This document shows, piece after piece, positions 6,451 to 12,993 of a stretch of 21,202 nucleotides of DNA. The stretch comes from Methanocorpusculum sp. (GTDB taxonomy: Archaea; Halobacteriota; Methanomicrobia; Methanomicrobiales; Methanocorpusculaceae). How positions within the stretch are numbered: the first letter of the stretch is position 1; every line of letters starts with the position of its first letter. The stretch lies in the NCBI GenBank assembly GCA_029987245.1, contig DALTWG010000030.1, forward strand, positions 1-21,202, in the 5' to 3' direction. The position numbers and the translations under genes are program-made. The notes under the pieces are model-generated. The model was given only the letters and a program-made list of their open reading frames with translations, did no database searches and was not told the DNA's origin.

Positions 6451-7797
6451 CTACGTTTCATCACCAGAATCTGTATTCTCATCCCCGTCAGAATCCTCAG
6501 GGATGGAAAAACAGAAAGCCGAAGCAGCCATATCCACCAGCTCTGTGAAAGACACATTATTCAGCTTCTTCCCCAGATACTTCTCAGCATCCTCTCTTGA
6601 AATCAGATCATTTGCATAAGAATAATATACACACCGTTCAAACTTGCGCGGCACCTCTGCCACCCGGTCCCATGAAGAACAAATTACAGGCAGAGGCTTA
6701 CACTTGTACCTTTTCTCCTCCTCCGTTCGATTATCCCACAATCCCTTGTCAACTCTCCGTTTCCCTAAATAAAGGCACTCCCAGTGAATTTCTGAAATCA
6801 AACCATAATAATACAACGTCTGCAAAACCTTGTATACCCCAAGACCATACACCTCGCAGAAATGAGCAAGTTCCTCATACGTAATCATCTCCTTCACCCT
6901 GCTCAGACTCTTTATCCCTGCCGGAAGATTCGGCTCGGGAGTGCCAAACAACCTTCGCATAACATCATGCTTCGGCATCAAAGCCCGCAGAGCAAAAGAG
7001 TCCACACCGCAATTTCCCGAATTGTCCGGACTTACCGTAATCTCATACAACTTCCTTTCACTGTCCGGAGCATCCAGGATTGCAATATCATTGAATATCC
7101 TCGCCTTTTCATTGAACATCCACCCAAGGTCATTGAAATAATGCCCGACATTCGACATCAGAATAAACCGCTTCTCCTTGCGCGGCATCTTCCGGCATAA
7201 TACAACTACCGGCGGATAGCCTTCATCAAAAAACGCAACCGAATCTATATTTCTGACAGGAAAATTCGCATTATTTTCCAGTTCCAGCACAACAAAGCCA
7301 TGCTGTTCAAGCAAATCCGTAACATTGGAAACAGGCATCTCGCCAAGCCCCCAGAACCTGTAAACCTCCTCGTTGATATATGTCAGATATTGCAGAGTTT
7401 CCCCGTACTTTTCAAAACACCGCTTCTTAAACTCTTCATTTTCCTTGTAATCATCAAACCGCCCGCTAATTTTCAAAATCTCAAAATACGGAGTTACCAG
7501 CATCTCAACAAACGCGCGGATGGCAGCCGTTTCATGTCTGCCCGATTCTACATCACAAGAGTCGGCCATGCAGTAAGGAACAGAAGTAAAACGAACAACG
7601 TCCCCTTCTTTAAAAAAATCAAGCTGAGAAACCCCGAGAACTTCGGCCAGTGCGGTAAGATTTTTCCCGCGCGGGACCGAAACCCCCCGCTCGTATTTTG
7701 AAATACTCATCTTCGTTACGCCGATTTTTTCCGCAAGTTCCTCCTGCGTCATATTTTTGCGAATGCGCGCCTGCCTGAGTCGTTCAGCAAATCCCAT
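6451..7797 (-). CDS. XRE-family regulator with a degenerate ImmA/IrrE-type peptidase domain
   Basis: A 448-residue protein. Residues 1-65 are a helix-turn-helix of the XRE/Cro type (RQARIRKNMTQEELAEKIGV, then SISKYERGVSVPRG and LAEVLGVS). The middle follows the ImmA/IrrE (COG2856) layout, with a short beta region (VAFFDEGYPPVVVLCRK) before the helix that usually carries HExxH. Here the helix reads FILMSNVGHYFND at 211-223: only the second histidine (H219) remains and the first H and the E are S215 and N216, so peptidase activity is unlikely. The C-terminal third has further helices and an acidic tail (EDSDGDENTDSGDET). The start has a GGAG ribosome site. It is transcribed divergently from the ribbon-helix-helix gene and probably controls it and itself through the shared promoter region. 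Such proteins are common in mobile and phage-derived regions. Confidence 0.8.
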   Translation of the reverse strand: MGFAERLRQARIRKNMTQEELAEKIGVTKMSISKYERGVSVPRGKNLTALAEVLGVSQLDFFKEGDVVRFTSVPYCMADSCDVESGRHETAAIRAFVEMLVTPYFEILKISGRFDDYKENEEFKKRCFEKYGETLQYLTYINEEVYRFWGLGEMPVSNVTDLLEQHGFVVLELENNANFPVRNIDSVAFFDEGYPPVVVLCRKMPRKEKRFILMSNVGHYFNDLGWMFNEKARIFNDIAILDAPDSERKLYEITVSPDNSGNCGVDSFALRALMPKHDVMRRLFGTPEPNLPAGIKSLSRVKEMITYEELAHFCEVYGLGVYKVLQTLYYYGLISEIHWECLYLGKRRVDKGLWDNRTEEEKRYKCKPLPVICSSWDRVAEVPRKFERCVYYSYANDLISREDAEKYLGKKLNNVSFTELVDMAASAFCFSIPEDSDGDENTDSGDET

Positions 7798-7806
7798 ACT
7801 TACTCC

Positions 7807-7820
7807 TGAAGTTTACTTCA
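7807..7820 (-). promoter_or_regulatory. Palindromic operator candidate of the XRE gene
   Basis: TGAAGT and ACTTCA flank a 2-base centre, just downstream of the predicted transcription start (about 7822) and next to the ribosome site GGAG (7802-7805). The 8-mer GTAAACTT on its minus strand recurs on the plus strand at 7885-7892, at the TATA box of the divergent gene. Confidence 0.5.
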
Positions 7821-7845
7821 CTGCCATACATATAGGATGTTGTAA

Positions 7846-7853
7846 AATATAAA
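7846..7853 (-). promoter_or_regulatory. TATA box of the XRE gene
   Basis: TTTATATT on the minus strand. The predicted start near 7822 gives a leader of about 25 bases with a GGAG ribosome site. Confidence 0.5.
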
Positions 7854-7890
7854 GTATACTGTTAAGCACACATTCATCGATTATGTAAAC

Positions 7891-7899
7891 TTTTATATA
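7891..7899 (+). promoter_or_regulatory. TATA box of the ribbon-helix-helix gene
   Basis: TTTTATATA on the plus strand. Transcription would begin near 7920, leaving a leader of roughly 185 bases before the TTG start at 8107. Confidence 0.5.
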
Positions 7900-7919
7900 C
7901 TCCCGCGACCAATACTATT

Positions 7920-8106
7920 GTACCGGGAAAAGAATGAAACAAACGAAGCCGGCAGCGAACCGGAAGAATTTGCAAGTTCTTTGAACGGAAGCAGAGCAAA
8001 TCCTCTGCGCGCGAAGAAAATAAAAAAAACCGCCAGACATTTCCAGGTTTGAAGAGGGAAATCACGACGGGTTACTATTTTATTTGCTTCGTAAGGATAA
8101 AAGTGT
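7920..8106 (+). other. Long structured leader upstream of the ribbon-helix-helix gene
   Basis: The leader contains a 16-codon frame from an ATG at 7934 to a TGA ending at 7984. It also has a CCGG/CCGG stem near 7948-7962, a perfect hairpin GCAGAG/CTCTGC at 7991-8008, and an AAACC/GGTTT pair near 8027-8049. It may be an attenuator-like leader or a small RNA; no known riboswitch motif is recognised. Confidence 0.35.
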
Positions 8107-8130
8107 TTGCTACAGACAAATGCTTTTATC
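8096..8130 (+). promoter_or_regulatory. 14-bp hairpin covering the TTG start of the ribbon-helix-helix gene
   Basis: GATAAAAGTGTTTG pairs with CAAATGCTTTTATC around a 7-base loop, with two G-U pairs. The start codon at 8107-8109 lies inside the stem, while the AAGGAT ribosome site lies mostly just upstream. It could limit translation initiation or serve as an operator. Confidence 0.5.
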
Positions 8131-8670
8131 AGAGCAGCAAATGAATATGAAACTCCACTTTACGGAGAAAAAACTGTAACTAAATTAATGCAAAAAAACA
8201 GATATAAATTAGCAAATGCCCGGAAAAGGCAGAGCATTTATGCCCGGCTTAGCAGCAAGGAAATGAATGACATTCAGGAAAAACTGGAAAAAATCGGCAT
8301 GACCGGAACAGAGTTTTTCACCGCCTGCGCCAACCTTTTCCTGTGCGGTGAGAATGTAAAAGAATACTGCCTCAGACTCAACCGGGTTATTTCAACCAGC
8401 GACAAAATGAGAACAACCCTCCACAATATCCTGGACGAAACCTATTTCACCATCCTGGCAGTAAAAGGCGCACAAGTTCTGCTTAATAGGGACGACATCG
8501 TTAAAGACATTTTCATGCAATTAAATAACAAATGTCACGCGCTTCCAACCGATGAAGAATTAACGCTCTGGGTGCAGCAGTACTGTATAATGCGCGCAGA
8601 CAGAATGGCACAACACAGGGCCGACCGGTTTACGCAAAACCTTGCCATGGAGAACGAGAAAGAAGAGTAG
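8107..8670 (+). CDS. Ribbon-helix-helix / MobC-like DNA-binding protein
   Basis: About 187 residues from a TTG start. Residues 37-80 (RKRQSIYARLSSKEMNDIQEK, then LEKIGMTGTEFFTACANLFL) resemble the ribbon-helix-helix of MobC-type plasmid mobilisation accessory proteins: a basic stretch, one beta strand with R-L-S, and two helices separated by a G-M-T turn. The C-terminal two thirds are helical and unrecognised. The start is uncertain. TTG at 8107 has AAGGAT 8 bases upstream but sits in a hairpin; an ATG at 8188 would start just before the domain but has no ribosome site. Transcribed divergently from the XRE regulator and convergently with the Fic gene. The role may be regulation or a relic of a mobilisable element; no relaxase is present in the window. 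Confidence 0.6.
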   Translation: MLQTNAFIRAANEYETPLYGEKTVTKLMQKNRYKLANARKRQSIYARLSSKEMNDIQEKLEKIGMTGTEFFTACANLFLCGENVKEYCLRLNRVISTSDKMRTTLHNILDETYFTILAVKGAQVLLNRDDIVKDIFMQLNNKCHALPTDEELTLWVQQYCIMRADRMAQHRADRFTQNLAMENEKEE

Positions 8671-8677
8671 AAAGAAT

Positions 8678-8702
8678 TTTGCGGGGCTTTTACCCCCGCA
8701 AA
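8678..8702. terminator. Bidirectional hairpin between two convergent genes
   Basis: TTTGCGGGG and CCCCGCAAA form a 9-bp stem around a 7-base loop. It lies in the 19-bp gap and overlaps the last codons and stop of the Fic gene, and could end transcripts from both sides. Confidence 0.6.
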
Positions 8703-9721
8703 CTCTTCCACAACCCTTTTTTATCCGAACCGACGCGCACAATCCATCCTTTTTCTTTGAGCGAACCAAGCGCGCGTGTAACCGTCGGCCGTGAATAACC
8801 GGTCCGCTCTGCCATTTTCAATATAGTAACCGAAGCATCCGATTCAATACATGCAAGCACAGCGCGCTCGGCAACAGATAAATCAGCTTCTGTCAAAACG
8901 GCGCGAACATTTACAGTATCATTTACCGTATCATTTACAGTATCACCGGGCACTCCCAAATCCTCTCTGAGAAGCAGTTCATCATCGATTGCCTTGAGCA
9001 TGAACTCGATAAATGCCGTTGAATTACCGCTTTTGCCGCAGAGATTAAGCGCATTATAATATTCATCCTGGCGCGAAAGAATAACGGATTCGATAGGAAG
9101 CCAGGCAAAAACCGGGTCCCAGTGCGCAAGCATTACTGTCTGCCAGAGTCTTCCCATTCGTCCGTTGCCGTCTTCAAAGGGATGAATGAATTCAAATTCA
9201 AAATGGAAGACCGAACTTTTTATCAGCGGATGCACTGACGCCTCTTTGCACCAGACAAGCAAATCTTCCACCTGACTGTGCACAAACATGGCAGGCGGCG
9301 CCATGTGAATACAGGCATTCCCCCTGAAAACTCCCACACCGCCATAGCGGAACTCGCCGGGGTGGTTCACAAGCCCGTCCATCATGGTTTTATGCATGGA
9401 AAGCAGGTCAGATAAAGAATACGGATTAACCTCATCTATCCGGTTGTATGCCCGCACCGCGTTTTTCACCGCGCGGATTTCCCGCTCTTCTCCTGCAACC
9501 GGTTTTCCATTGATTATGTCGGTAACCTCGGAAAGGGTAAGCCTGCTTCCTTCAATCGTGAGCGAGGAGTGAATGGAGTGAATCCGGTTGCTTCGCCTGA
9601 GATGCGGATTTTTTTCAAAGACTTTGCCTGACTCAAGTCTTCCCGCCGCACGGCTGATAGAGGAAATCCGGTTAATCATCTCATCGGTGATAGAAAACGG
9701 AGGAATATAGGAGGCAGGCAT
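8690..9721 (-). CDS. Fic-domain AMP-transferase with inhibitory helix and C-terminal winged helix
   Basis: A 343-residue Fic protein, an enzyme that transfers AMP (or another nucleotide part) from a nucleotide to a hydroxyl of a target protein. The catalytic motif HPFEDGNGRMGR is complete at 180-191. The N-terminal inhibitory helix motif [S/T]xxxE[G/N] is present as S53-LTI-E57-G58, marking class II (self-inhibited). The start region YIPPFSIT also fits the family. Residues about 260-272 are a repeat linker (DTVNDTVNDTVN), and residues about 285-343 are a winged helix-turn-helix (ILKMAERTGYSRPTVTRALG), so it may also bind DNA. A TATA-like TAATATATATG lies only about 10 bases upstream of the ATG at 9721, so either transcription starts elsewhere or translation starts at the ATG at 9679. 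Targets unknown; no separate antitoxin gene is obvious. Confidence 0.92.
   Translation of the reverse strand: MPASYIPPFSITDEMINRISSISRAAGRLESGKVFEKNPHLRRSNRIHSIHSSLTIEGSRLTLSEVTDIINGKPVAGEEREIRAVKNAVRAYNRIDEVNPYSLSDLLSMHKTMMDGLVNHPGEFRYGGVGVFRGNACIHMAPPAMFVHSQVEDLLVWCKEASVHPLIKSSVFHFEFEFIHPFEDGNGRMGRLWQTVMLAHWDPVFAWLPIESVILSRQDEYYNALNLCGKSGNSTAFIEFMLKAIDDELLLREDLGVPGDTVNDTVNDTVNVRAVLTEADLSVAERAVLACIESDASVTILKMAERTGYSRPTVTRALGSLKEKGWIVRVGSDKKGLWKSLRG
8909..8944 (-). repeat. Three 12-bp tandem repeats inside the Fic gene
   Basis: Plus-strand units ATTTACAGTATC, ATTTACCGTATC and ATTTACAGTATC encode the D-T-V-N linker repeats between the Fic and winged-helix domains. Because the unit is 12 bp, gain or loss of copies keeps the frame. 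Confidence 0.9.
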
Positions 9722-9768
9722 TTGTACATATATATTAGTCTTGTAAGATGATATTACTTTGGAATAGA

Positions 9769-9791
9769 TAAAAAAGAGGGTGTGAGTACCC
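9769..9791 (-). terminator. Terminator of pilin pair 2
   Basis: On the minus strand GGGT and ACCC form a short stem around ACTCAC, followed by TCTTTTTTATC. It lies just after the stop of the short pilin at 9800. Confidence 0.55.
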
Positions 9792-9799
9792 GCAAAAAA

Positions 9800-10381
9800 T
9801 TATGAGGTAATAGTTACCTTCGTCCGCGCAATCACGCTGCCTGCTTTATCCACCAAATCCAGATAGAAATACGCACCCGAATTTGCAGCATTACAGAACT
9901 GATATGCCTTGAAATAATCAGACGTGCCCTGCGCATTGTAATTCACGCCCGGATTTGGCAGCGTATCGGTTTTCGGATTGCCGAAATCAAGACAGTTGCC
10001 GGCAGTTACATACAGCATGTCGCCTGATTTAAACGCGGCGGCAGAACTCTCTGTAAGTTTTTCGCCGTCCGCGGAGTTTATAAGAATACTCTTGTCAATA
10101 ACCCAGGCAAACTTTGCCGCATCAGAGCCCATAACCTCTGACGGAGTAGTCATGAAATTTGTATCGGCAAAAGATACCGCGTCCCCGCCTGCGTGAGTAA
10201 TAGTCATTCCCTGAGACTGGCTGTAGGTTCCTTTAATGATAAGCTGCGGGTTTGCATCCGTTGTTGCAACAACCCCGCTTGCAAAAACCGCAACTACTGC
10301 AGCAATAATAATCGTTACCACAAGCATCAGCATAACGCCTACAACCGGAGAGACCGCACTTTCTTTTATTTCATTTTTCAT
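9800..10381 (-). CDS. Type IV pilin, short member of pair 2
   Basis: A 193-residue class III prepilin with leader MKNEIKES, then AVSPVVG and the hydrophobic assembly helix. The globular part contains MTITHAGGDAVSFADTNF, the same H-x-GGD motif as in the other short pilins, and ends in ARTKVTITS. The start ATG directly follows the stop of the long pilin (TAAATG, no gap), with a GGTGGTGAG ribosome site in the end of that gene, so translation is coupled. It is longer than its pair 1 counterpart through insertions in the second half (DTLPNPGVNYNAQGTSDYFK region). Probably a filament subunit or co-subunit. Confidence 0.88.
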   Translation of the reverse strand: MKNEIKESAVSPVVGVMLMLVVTIIIAAVVAVFASGVVATTDANPQLIIKGTYSQSQGMTITHAGGDAVSFADTNFMTTPSEVMGSDAAKFAWVIDKSILINSADGEKLTESSAAAFKSGDMLYVTAGNCLDFGNPKTDTLPNPGVNYNAQGTSDYFKAYQFCNAANSGAYFYLDLVDKAGSVIARTKVTITS

Positions 10382-11110
10382 TTAGCTCACCACCACATCT
10401 TTTTCATAAATCGCAGTGCCGCTTGGAAGGTAAATAAGCTTCACATTCACGGTGTCGCCTGACTTCAGGTTTTCCCAGCCGTAGCCGAATATGCTTTGCA
10501 TTGCATCAGCACTGCCGCTTCCTTCGGCAAAACCGGTATAGCTTCCGTCAAAGTATCCCTCGGAAGCTTTGTCATTTTTGTCAATGTAGCCGTGTGCCTG
10601 CCCGGCCGGGTAAGCCTGCATACTTGTTCCGCCGACAAGTGTGTAGCTGCCGAATCCCTGCTCGTTATTCGGGACGCCGGTGTTTACCTCTGCAACACCT
10701 GAGCCGTAGCCGTACGGCGAGGTCCCTGTGACCGTGTGAGTGCCCGGAGTCGGTTTCTGGTCCTGCCAGGACCAGCTGGTCGAAATGTCCCCGGTCGAGG
10801 TGGTGACCCATTTTGCATTTGTTTTGTCATACCAGGTTGTGGTAATCTTCAGGTCTGATGTCGGAATCGGTTCACTCACCGACAGGACTTTCATTGAAAA
10901 GTGCGAGTTATAGTAATTTCCGCCGTTTACCAGTTCGGTTTCAAGCGAGATAACAGGAGCTGCCTCGGTTGAGCCGGCCATGCTTCCGGCAAACACCGCA
11001 ACAACTCCGGCAATAATAATCGTTACCACAAGCATCAGCATTACGCCTACTACCGGCGAGACTGCTGCTTCTTTTCTTTCTTTCACGTGTTTTTGATACA
11101 AATTAATCAC
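10382..11110 (-). CDS. Type IV pilin, long member of pair 2
   Basis: A class III prepilin of about 242 residues: basic leader (KHVKERKEA), AVSPVVG, assembly helix. It is then rich in G, S, T and aromatic residues with TSDLKITTTW, FGSYTLVGGTSM, DAMQSIFGYGW and a C-terminal ENLKSGDTVNVKLIYLPSG, all shared with the long pilin at 11660-12325. No ATG start is available. The frame opens at a GTG at 11110, but a strong GGTGAT covers 11111-11106, so the start is unclear: TTG at 11101 lies only 4 bases after the GGTGAT, and GTG at 11086 would give a leader like the paralogues. Leader length is therefore uncertain; the mature protein is not affected. Confidence 0.86.
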   Translation of the reverse strand: MINLYQKHVKERKEAAVSPVVGVMLMLVVTIIIAGVVAVFAGSMAGSTEAAPVISLETELVNGGNYYNSHFSMKVLSVSEPIPTSDLKITTTWYDKTNAKWVTTSTGDISTSWSWQDQKPTPGTHTVTGTSPYGYGSGVAEVNTGVPNNEQGFGSYTLVGGTSMQAYPAGQAHGYIDKNDKASEGYFDGSYTGFAEGSGSADAMQSIFGYGWENLKSGDTVNVKLIYLPSGTAIYEKDVVVS

Positions 11111-11148
11111 CTTCGTAAAGTGATAATGCTATATTTGATAAATCTTCA

Positions 11149-11156
11149 ATATAAAA
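11149..11156 (-). promoter_or_regulatory. TATA box of pilin pair 2
   Basis: TTTTATAT on the minus strand, preceded by GAAAGA, which fits a BRE. It puts the transcription start near 11125, just before the GGTGAT ribosome site. Confidence 0.55.
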
Positions 11157-11240
11157 TCTTTCTTCATAAGTAAATGTAATAAATTTAACTGAATTAACAA
11201 AAACCGCCTTCGAAGAAAGAGAAACCGTTAACACGCGCGC

Positions 11241-11310
11241 AAAAAAACCGGGTGCCAAAAATCATCGCAGGACCGATGCGGCTTTGCAGAGCGGTTTTTT
11301 GGCGCCGGCG
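11241..11310 (-). ncRNA. Candidate small structured RNA between divergent pilin pairs
   Basis: On the minus strand a TATAAATA box (11331-11338) would start a transcript near 11310. The transcript folds into a closing stem (GGCGCC plus A-run at 11306-11295 with T-run plus GGCACC at 11261-11251, one G-U pair). Inside are two hairpins, a GCTC/GGCT-type stem (11281-11292) and CATCG/CGATG (11263-11278). It ends at a run of seven T (11247-11241). Promoter, three-way fold and U-tract come in the right order for a stand-alone RNA of about 70 nt. No known RNA family is recognised. The rest of 11111-11659 holds the pilin promoters and no visible gene. Confidence 0.4.
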
Positions 11311-11545
11311 GCAAAATCCATTTATTCTTATATTTATAGAGAAATCGTAACACTAAAAATTACAGTTACAAAATTTTGCGCGCGCTAAATTATTTTAAGC
11401 AGGAAAACGCGTAACATCAGACCAAGGGGCAGAAGAAGGAAATGACGCGCAAAACCGACCGGAAAGGTTTTTAAAAACCCACATGGAAAATAATTGCGGC
11501 AGAATGCCGCCGCCTGATTTTTTCCGCTGGCGGGCAAGTCATTTA

Positions 11546-11585
11546 GATATATTTTTATCACATCAAATCTAATTGAAAATATAAC
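11546..11585 (+). promoter_or_regulatory. Promoter region of pilin pair 3
   Basis: Two TATA-like stretches lie here: GATATATTTTTATC (about 11546-11559) and AAAATATAAC (about 11576-11585). They would give leaders of about 80 or 50 bases. Which one is used cannot be decided from sequence. Confidence 0.4.
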
Positions 11586-11659
11586 TCAGTCGCATCAAGT
11601 ATTACGAAATTAGTAAAATAATGTGAAAAATACCCGGTGCGGCCGAGCCGGAGTAATGT

Positions 11660-12325
11660 ATGATTACAAACAGGAAAGAAAAACGTGACCGCGCTGTCTC
11701 GCCAGTTGTAGGCATGATGCTGATGCTTGTAGTAACGATTATCATTGCAGGAGTTGTGGCTGCTTTTGCAGGAGGTCTTGCAGGAACGGAAAAAGCTGCA
11801 CCCACTCTTGTTGCGACAACGGAAATCTGGTCTGCAGACTCCTACGACAACTATGCAATGGGCCGGTTTGCCATGAACATTGAAAGCGTCTCGGAGCCGG
11901 TAAGCACCGCTGACTTAAAAATCGTCACCTCATGGAAATATGTTGATGGTGACGAAGAAAAAACCGGCGGAAACACCGTCACAGCCGGGACGAAGAATAC
12001 AAAGTATGACACATACGAGTACAATGCCCCAATAGGCATGGGAAGCGGTGTTACCGGAAACCAGCTGACATCAGGTTCGTACGGCGAAAATCAGTGGTTT
12101 GGAAACTACAATCTGATTGCAGGTACCTCAATGAGTGCAAACGGTGCTTACACAGGCGAGGGTAAATCAGGCGGCGCAAAGACACATACCTCGGGAGACG
12201 CCATGGATGCAATTCTCGGTGATGCCTGGTCAGAGAACCTCAAAAAAGGCAGCACAGTATCAGTAAAACTCATCTATATCCCTTCAAATGCGGTAATCTA
12301 TGACAGGGAGGTAATCGTAAAATGA
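11660..12325 (+). CDS. Type IV pilin, long member of pair 3
   Basis: A 221-residue class III prepilin: leader MITNRKEKRDR, AVSPVVGMMLMLVV, assembly helix ending AFAGGLAG. The globular part has SEPVSTADLKIVTSW, FGNYNLIAGTSM, GDAMDAILGDAW and ENLKKGSTVSVKLIYIPSN. It is closest to the pair 2 long pilin and shorter by loss of a loop. GGAG lies 7 bases before the ATG at 11660; another ATG four bases earlier is out of frame. Its stop overlaps the next start (ATGA). A glycine- and threonine-rich surface loop lies in the middle (about residues 150-180), as expected for an exposed face. Confidence 0.9.
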   Translation: MITNRKEKRDRAVSPVVGMMLMLVVTIIIAGVVAAFAGGLAGTEKAAPTLVATTEIWSADSYDNYAMGRFAMNIESVSEPVSTADLKIVTSWKYVDGDEEKTGGNTVTAGTKNTKYDTYEYNAPIGMGSGVTGNQLTSGSYGENQWFGNYNLIAGTSMSANGAYTGEGKSGGAKTHTSGDAMDAILGDAWSENLKKGSTVSVKLIYIPSNAVIYDREVIVK

Positions 12326-12855
12326 AACAGAATCATGAAACGACCGGAAAAGAATCAGCAGTCTCACCGGTTGTCGGCGTCATGCTGATGCTTGTGGTAA
12401 CAATTATTATTGCAGGTGTTGTAGCGGTTTTTGCCGGCGGAATCACCGGAAATACCGAAACAACACCGACCGCGATAATTTCTGCCGAATACTCGCAAAG
12501 CAGCGGACTCACGCTCGTGCATAAGGGCGGGGATGTCATTGATTTCACCAAAGCGACCGTTATTGTAAGTCCTTCAACCGGATTTGGCACAGGATACCGC
12601 ACACTCTACTGGGAAGTCCCGATGTCAGCCAAAAAACTTGACGCGGGAGAAACACTCTCAGGCATTGGAACAAAGACCGGCGACGTGTATTATATCCAGG
12701 AGACCAAGTATGACAAAGGCACGGCAAAAGACCCGAACGCACTTTATTCAGCATACGGATTTTCCAAAGATACGAATGCCGGCAACTACTTCACCCTGAA
12801 GATTGAGCAGGACGGCAAAACTGTAGCAGAGACCGAGGTGAAAATCAACCCGTGA
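12322..12855 (+). CDS. Type IV pilin, short member of pair 3
   Basis: A 177-residue class III prepilin with leader MKQNHETTGKES, AVSPVVG and the assembly helix. The motif LTLVHKGGDVIDFTKATVIV matches the other short pilins, and the end KTVAETEVKINP matches the pair 2 short pilin. It is coupled to the long pilin by a 4-bp overlap with GGGAGGT in that gene as ribosome site. The secretion ATPase gene follows 138 bp downstream on the same strand, so pair 3 may be the pilin set most tightly linked to the machinery. The gap has no clear terminator. Confidence 0.89.
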   Translation: MKQNHETTGKESAVSPVVGVMLMLVVTIIIAGVVAVFAGGITGNTETTPTAIISAEYSQSSGLTLVHKGGDVIDFTKATVIVSPSTGFGTGYRTLYWEVPMSAKKLDAGETLSGIGTKTGDVYYIQETKYDKGTAKDPNALYSAYGFSKDTNAGNYFTLKIEQDGKTVAETEVKINP

Positions 12856-12993
12856 CAATCATGTTAAATTAACTCATTGATTTAATAGAAATAAAAAACA
12901 AAAACATAAGGAACACATCAACTGCATAAAAATAAATTCTAATACAAACAAAAACTACTATAACAAAAATCAAAATGCGTTAGTGAAACTAAA

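Noticed and set aside
7874..8065. 63-codon minus-strand frame in the divergent promoter region
   Set aside because: It overlaps the ribbon-helix-helix leader, has no ribosome site and shows no recognisable protein features.
8909..8944. Short repeats as a possible CRISPR array
   Set aside because: The 12-bp units are directly joined without spacers and lie in frame inside the Fic gene.
12856..12993. Possible promoter or terminator between pilin pair 3 and the ATPase gene
   Set aside because: The stretch is A-rich with only a weak TTAAAT/ATTTAA pair; no clear TATA box or U-rich terminator could be supported.
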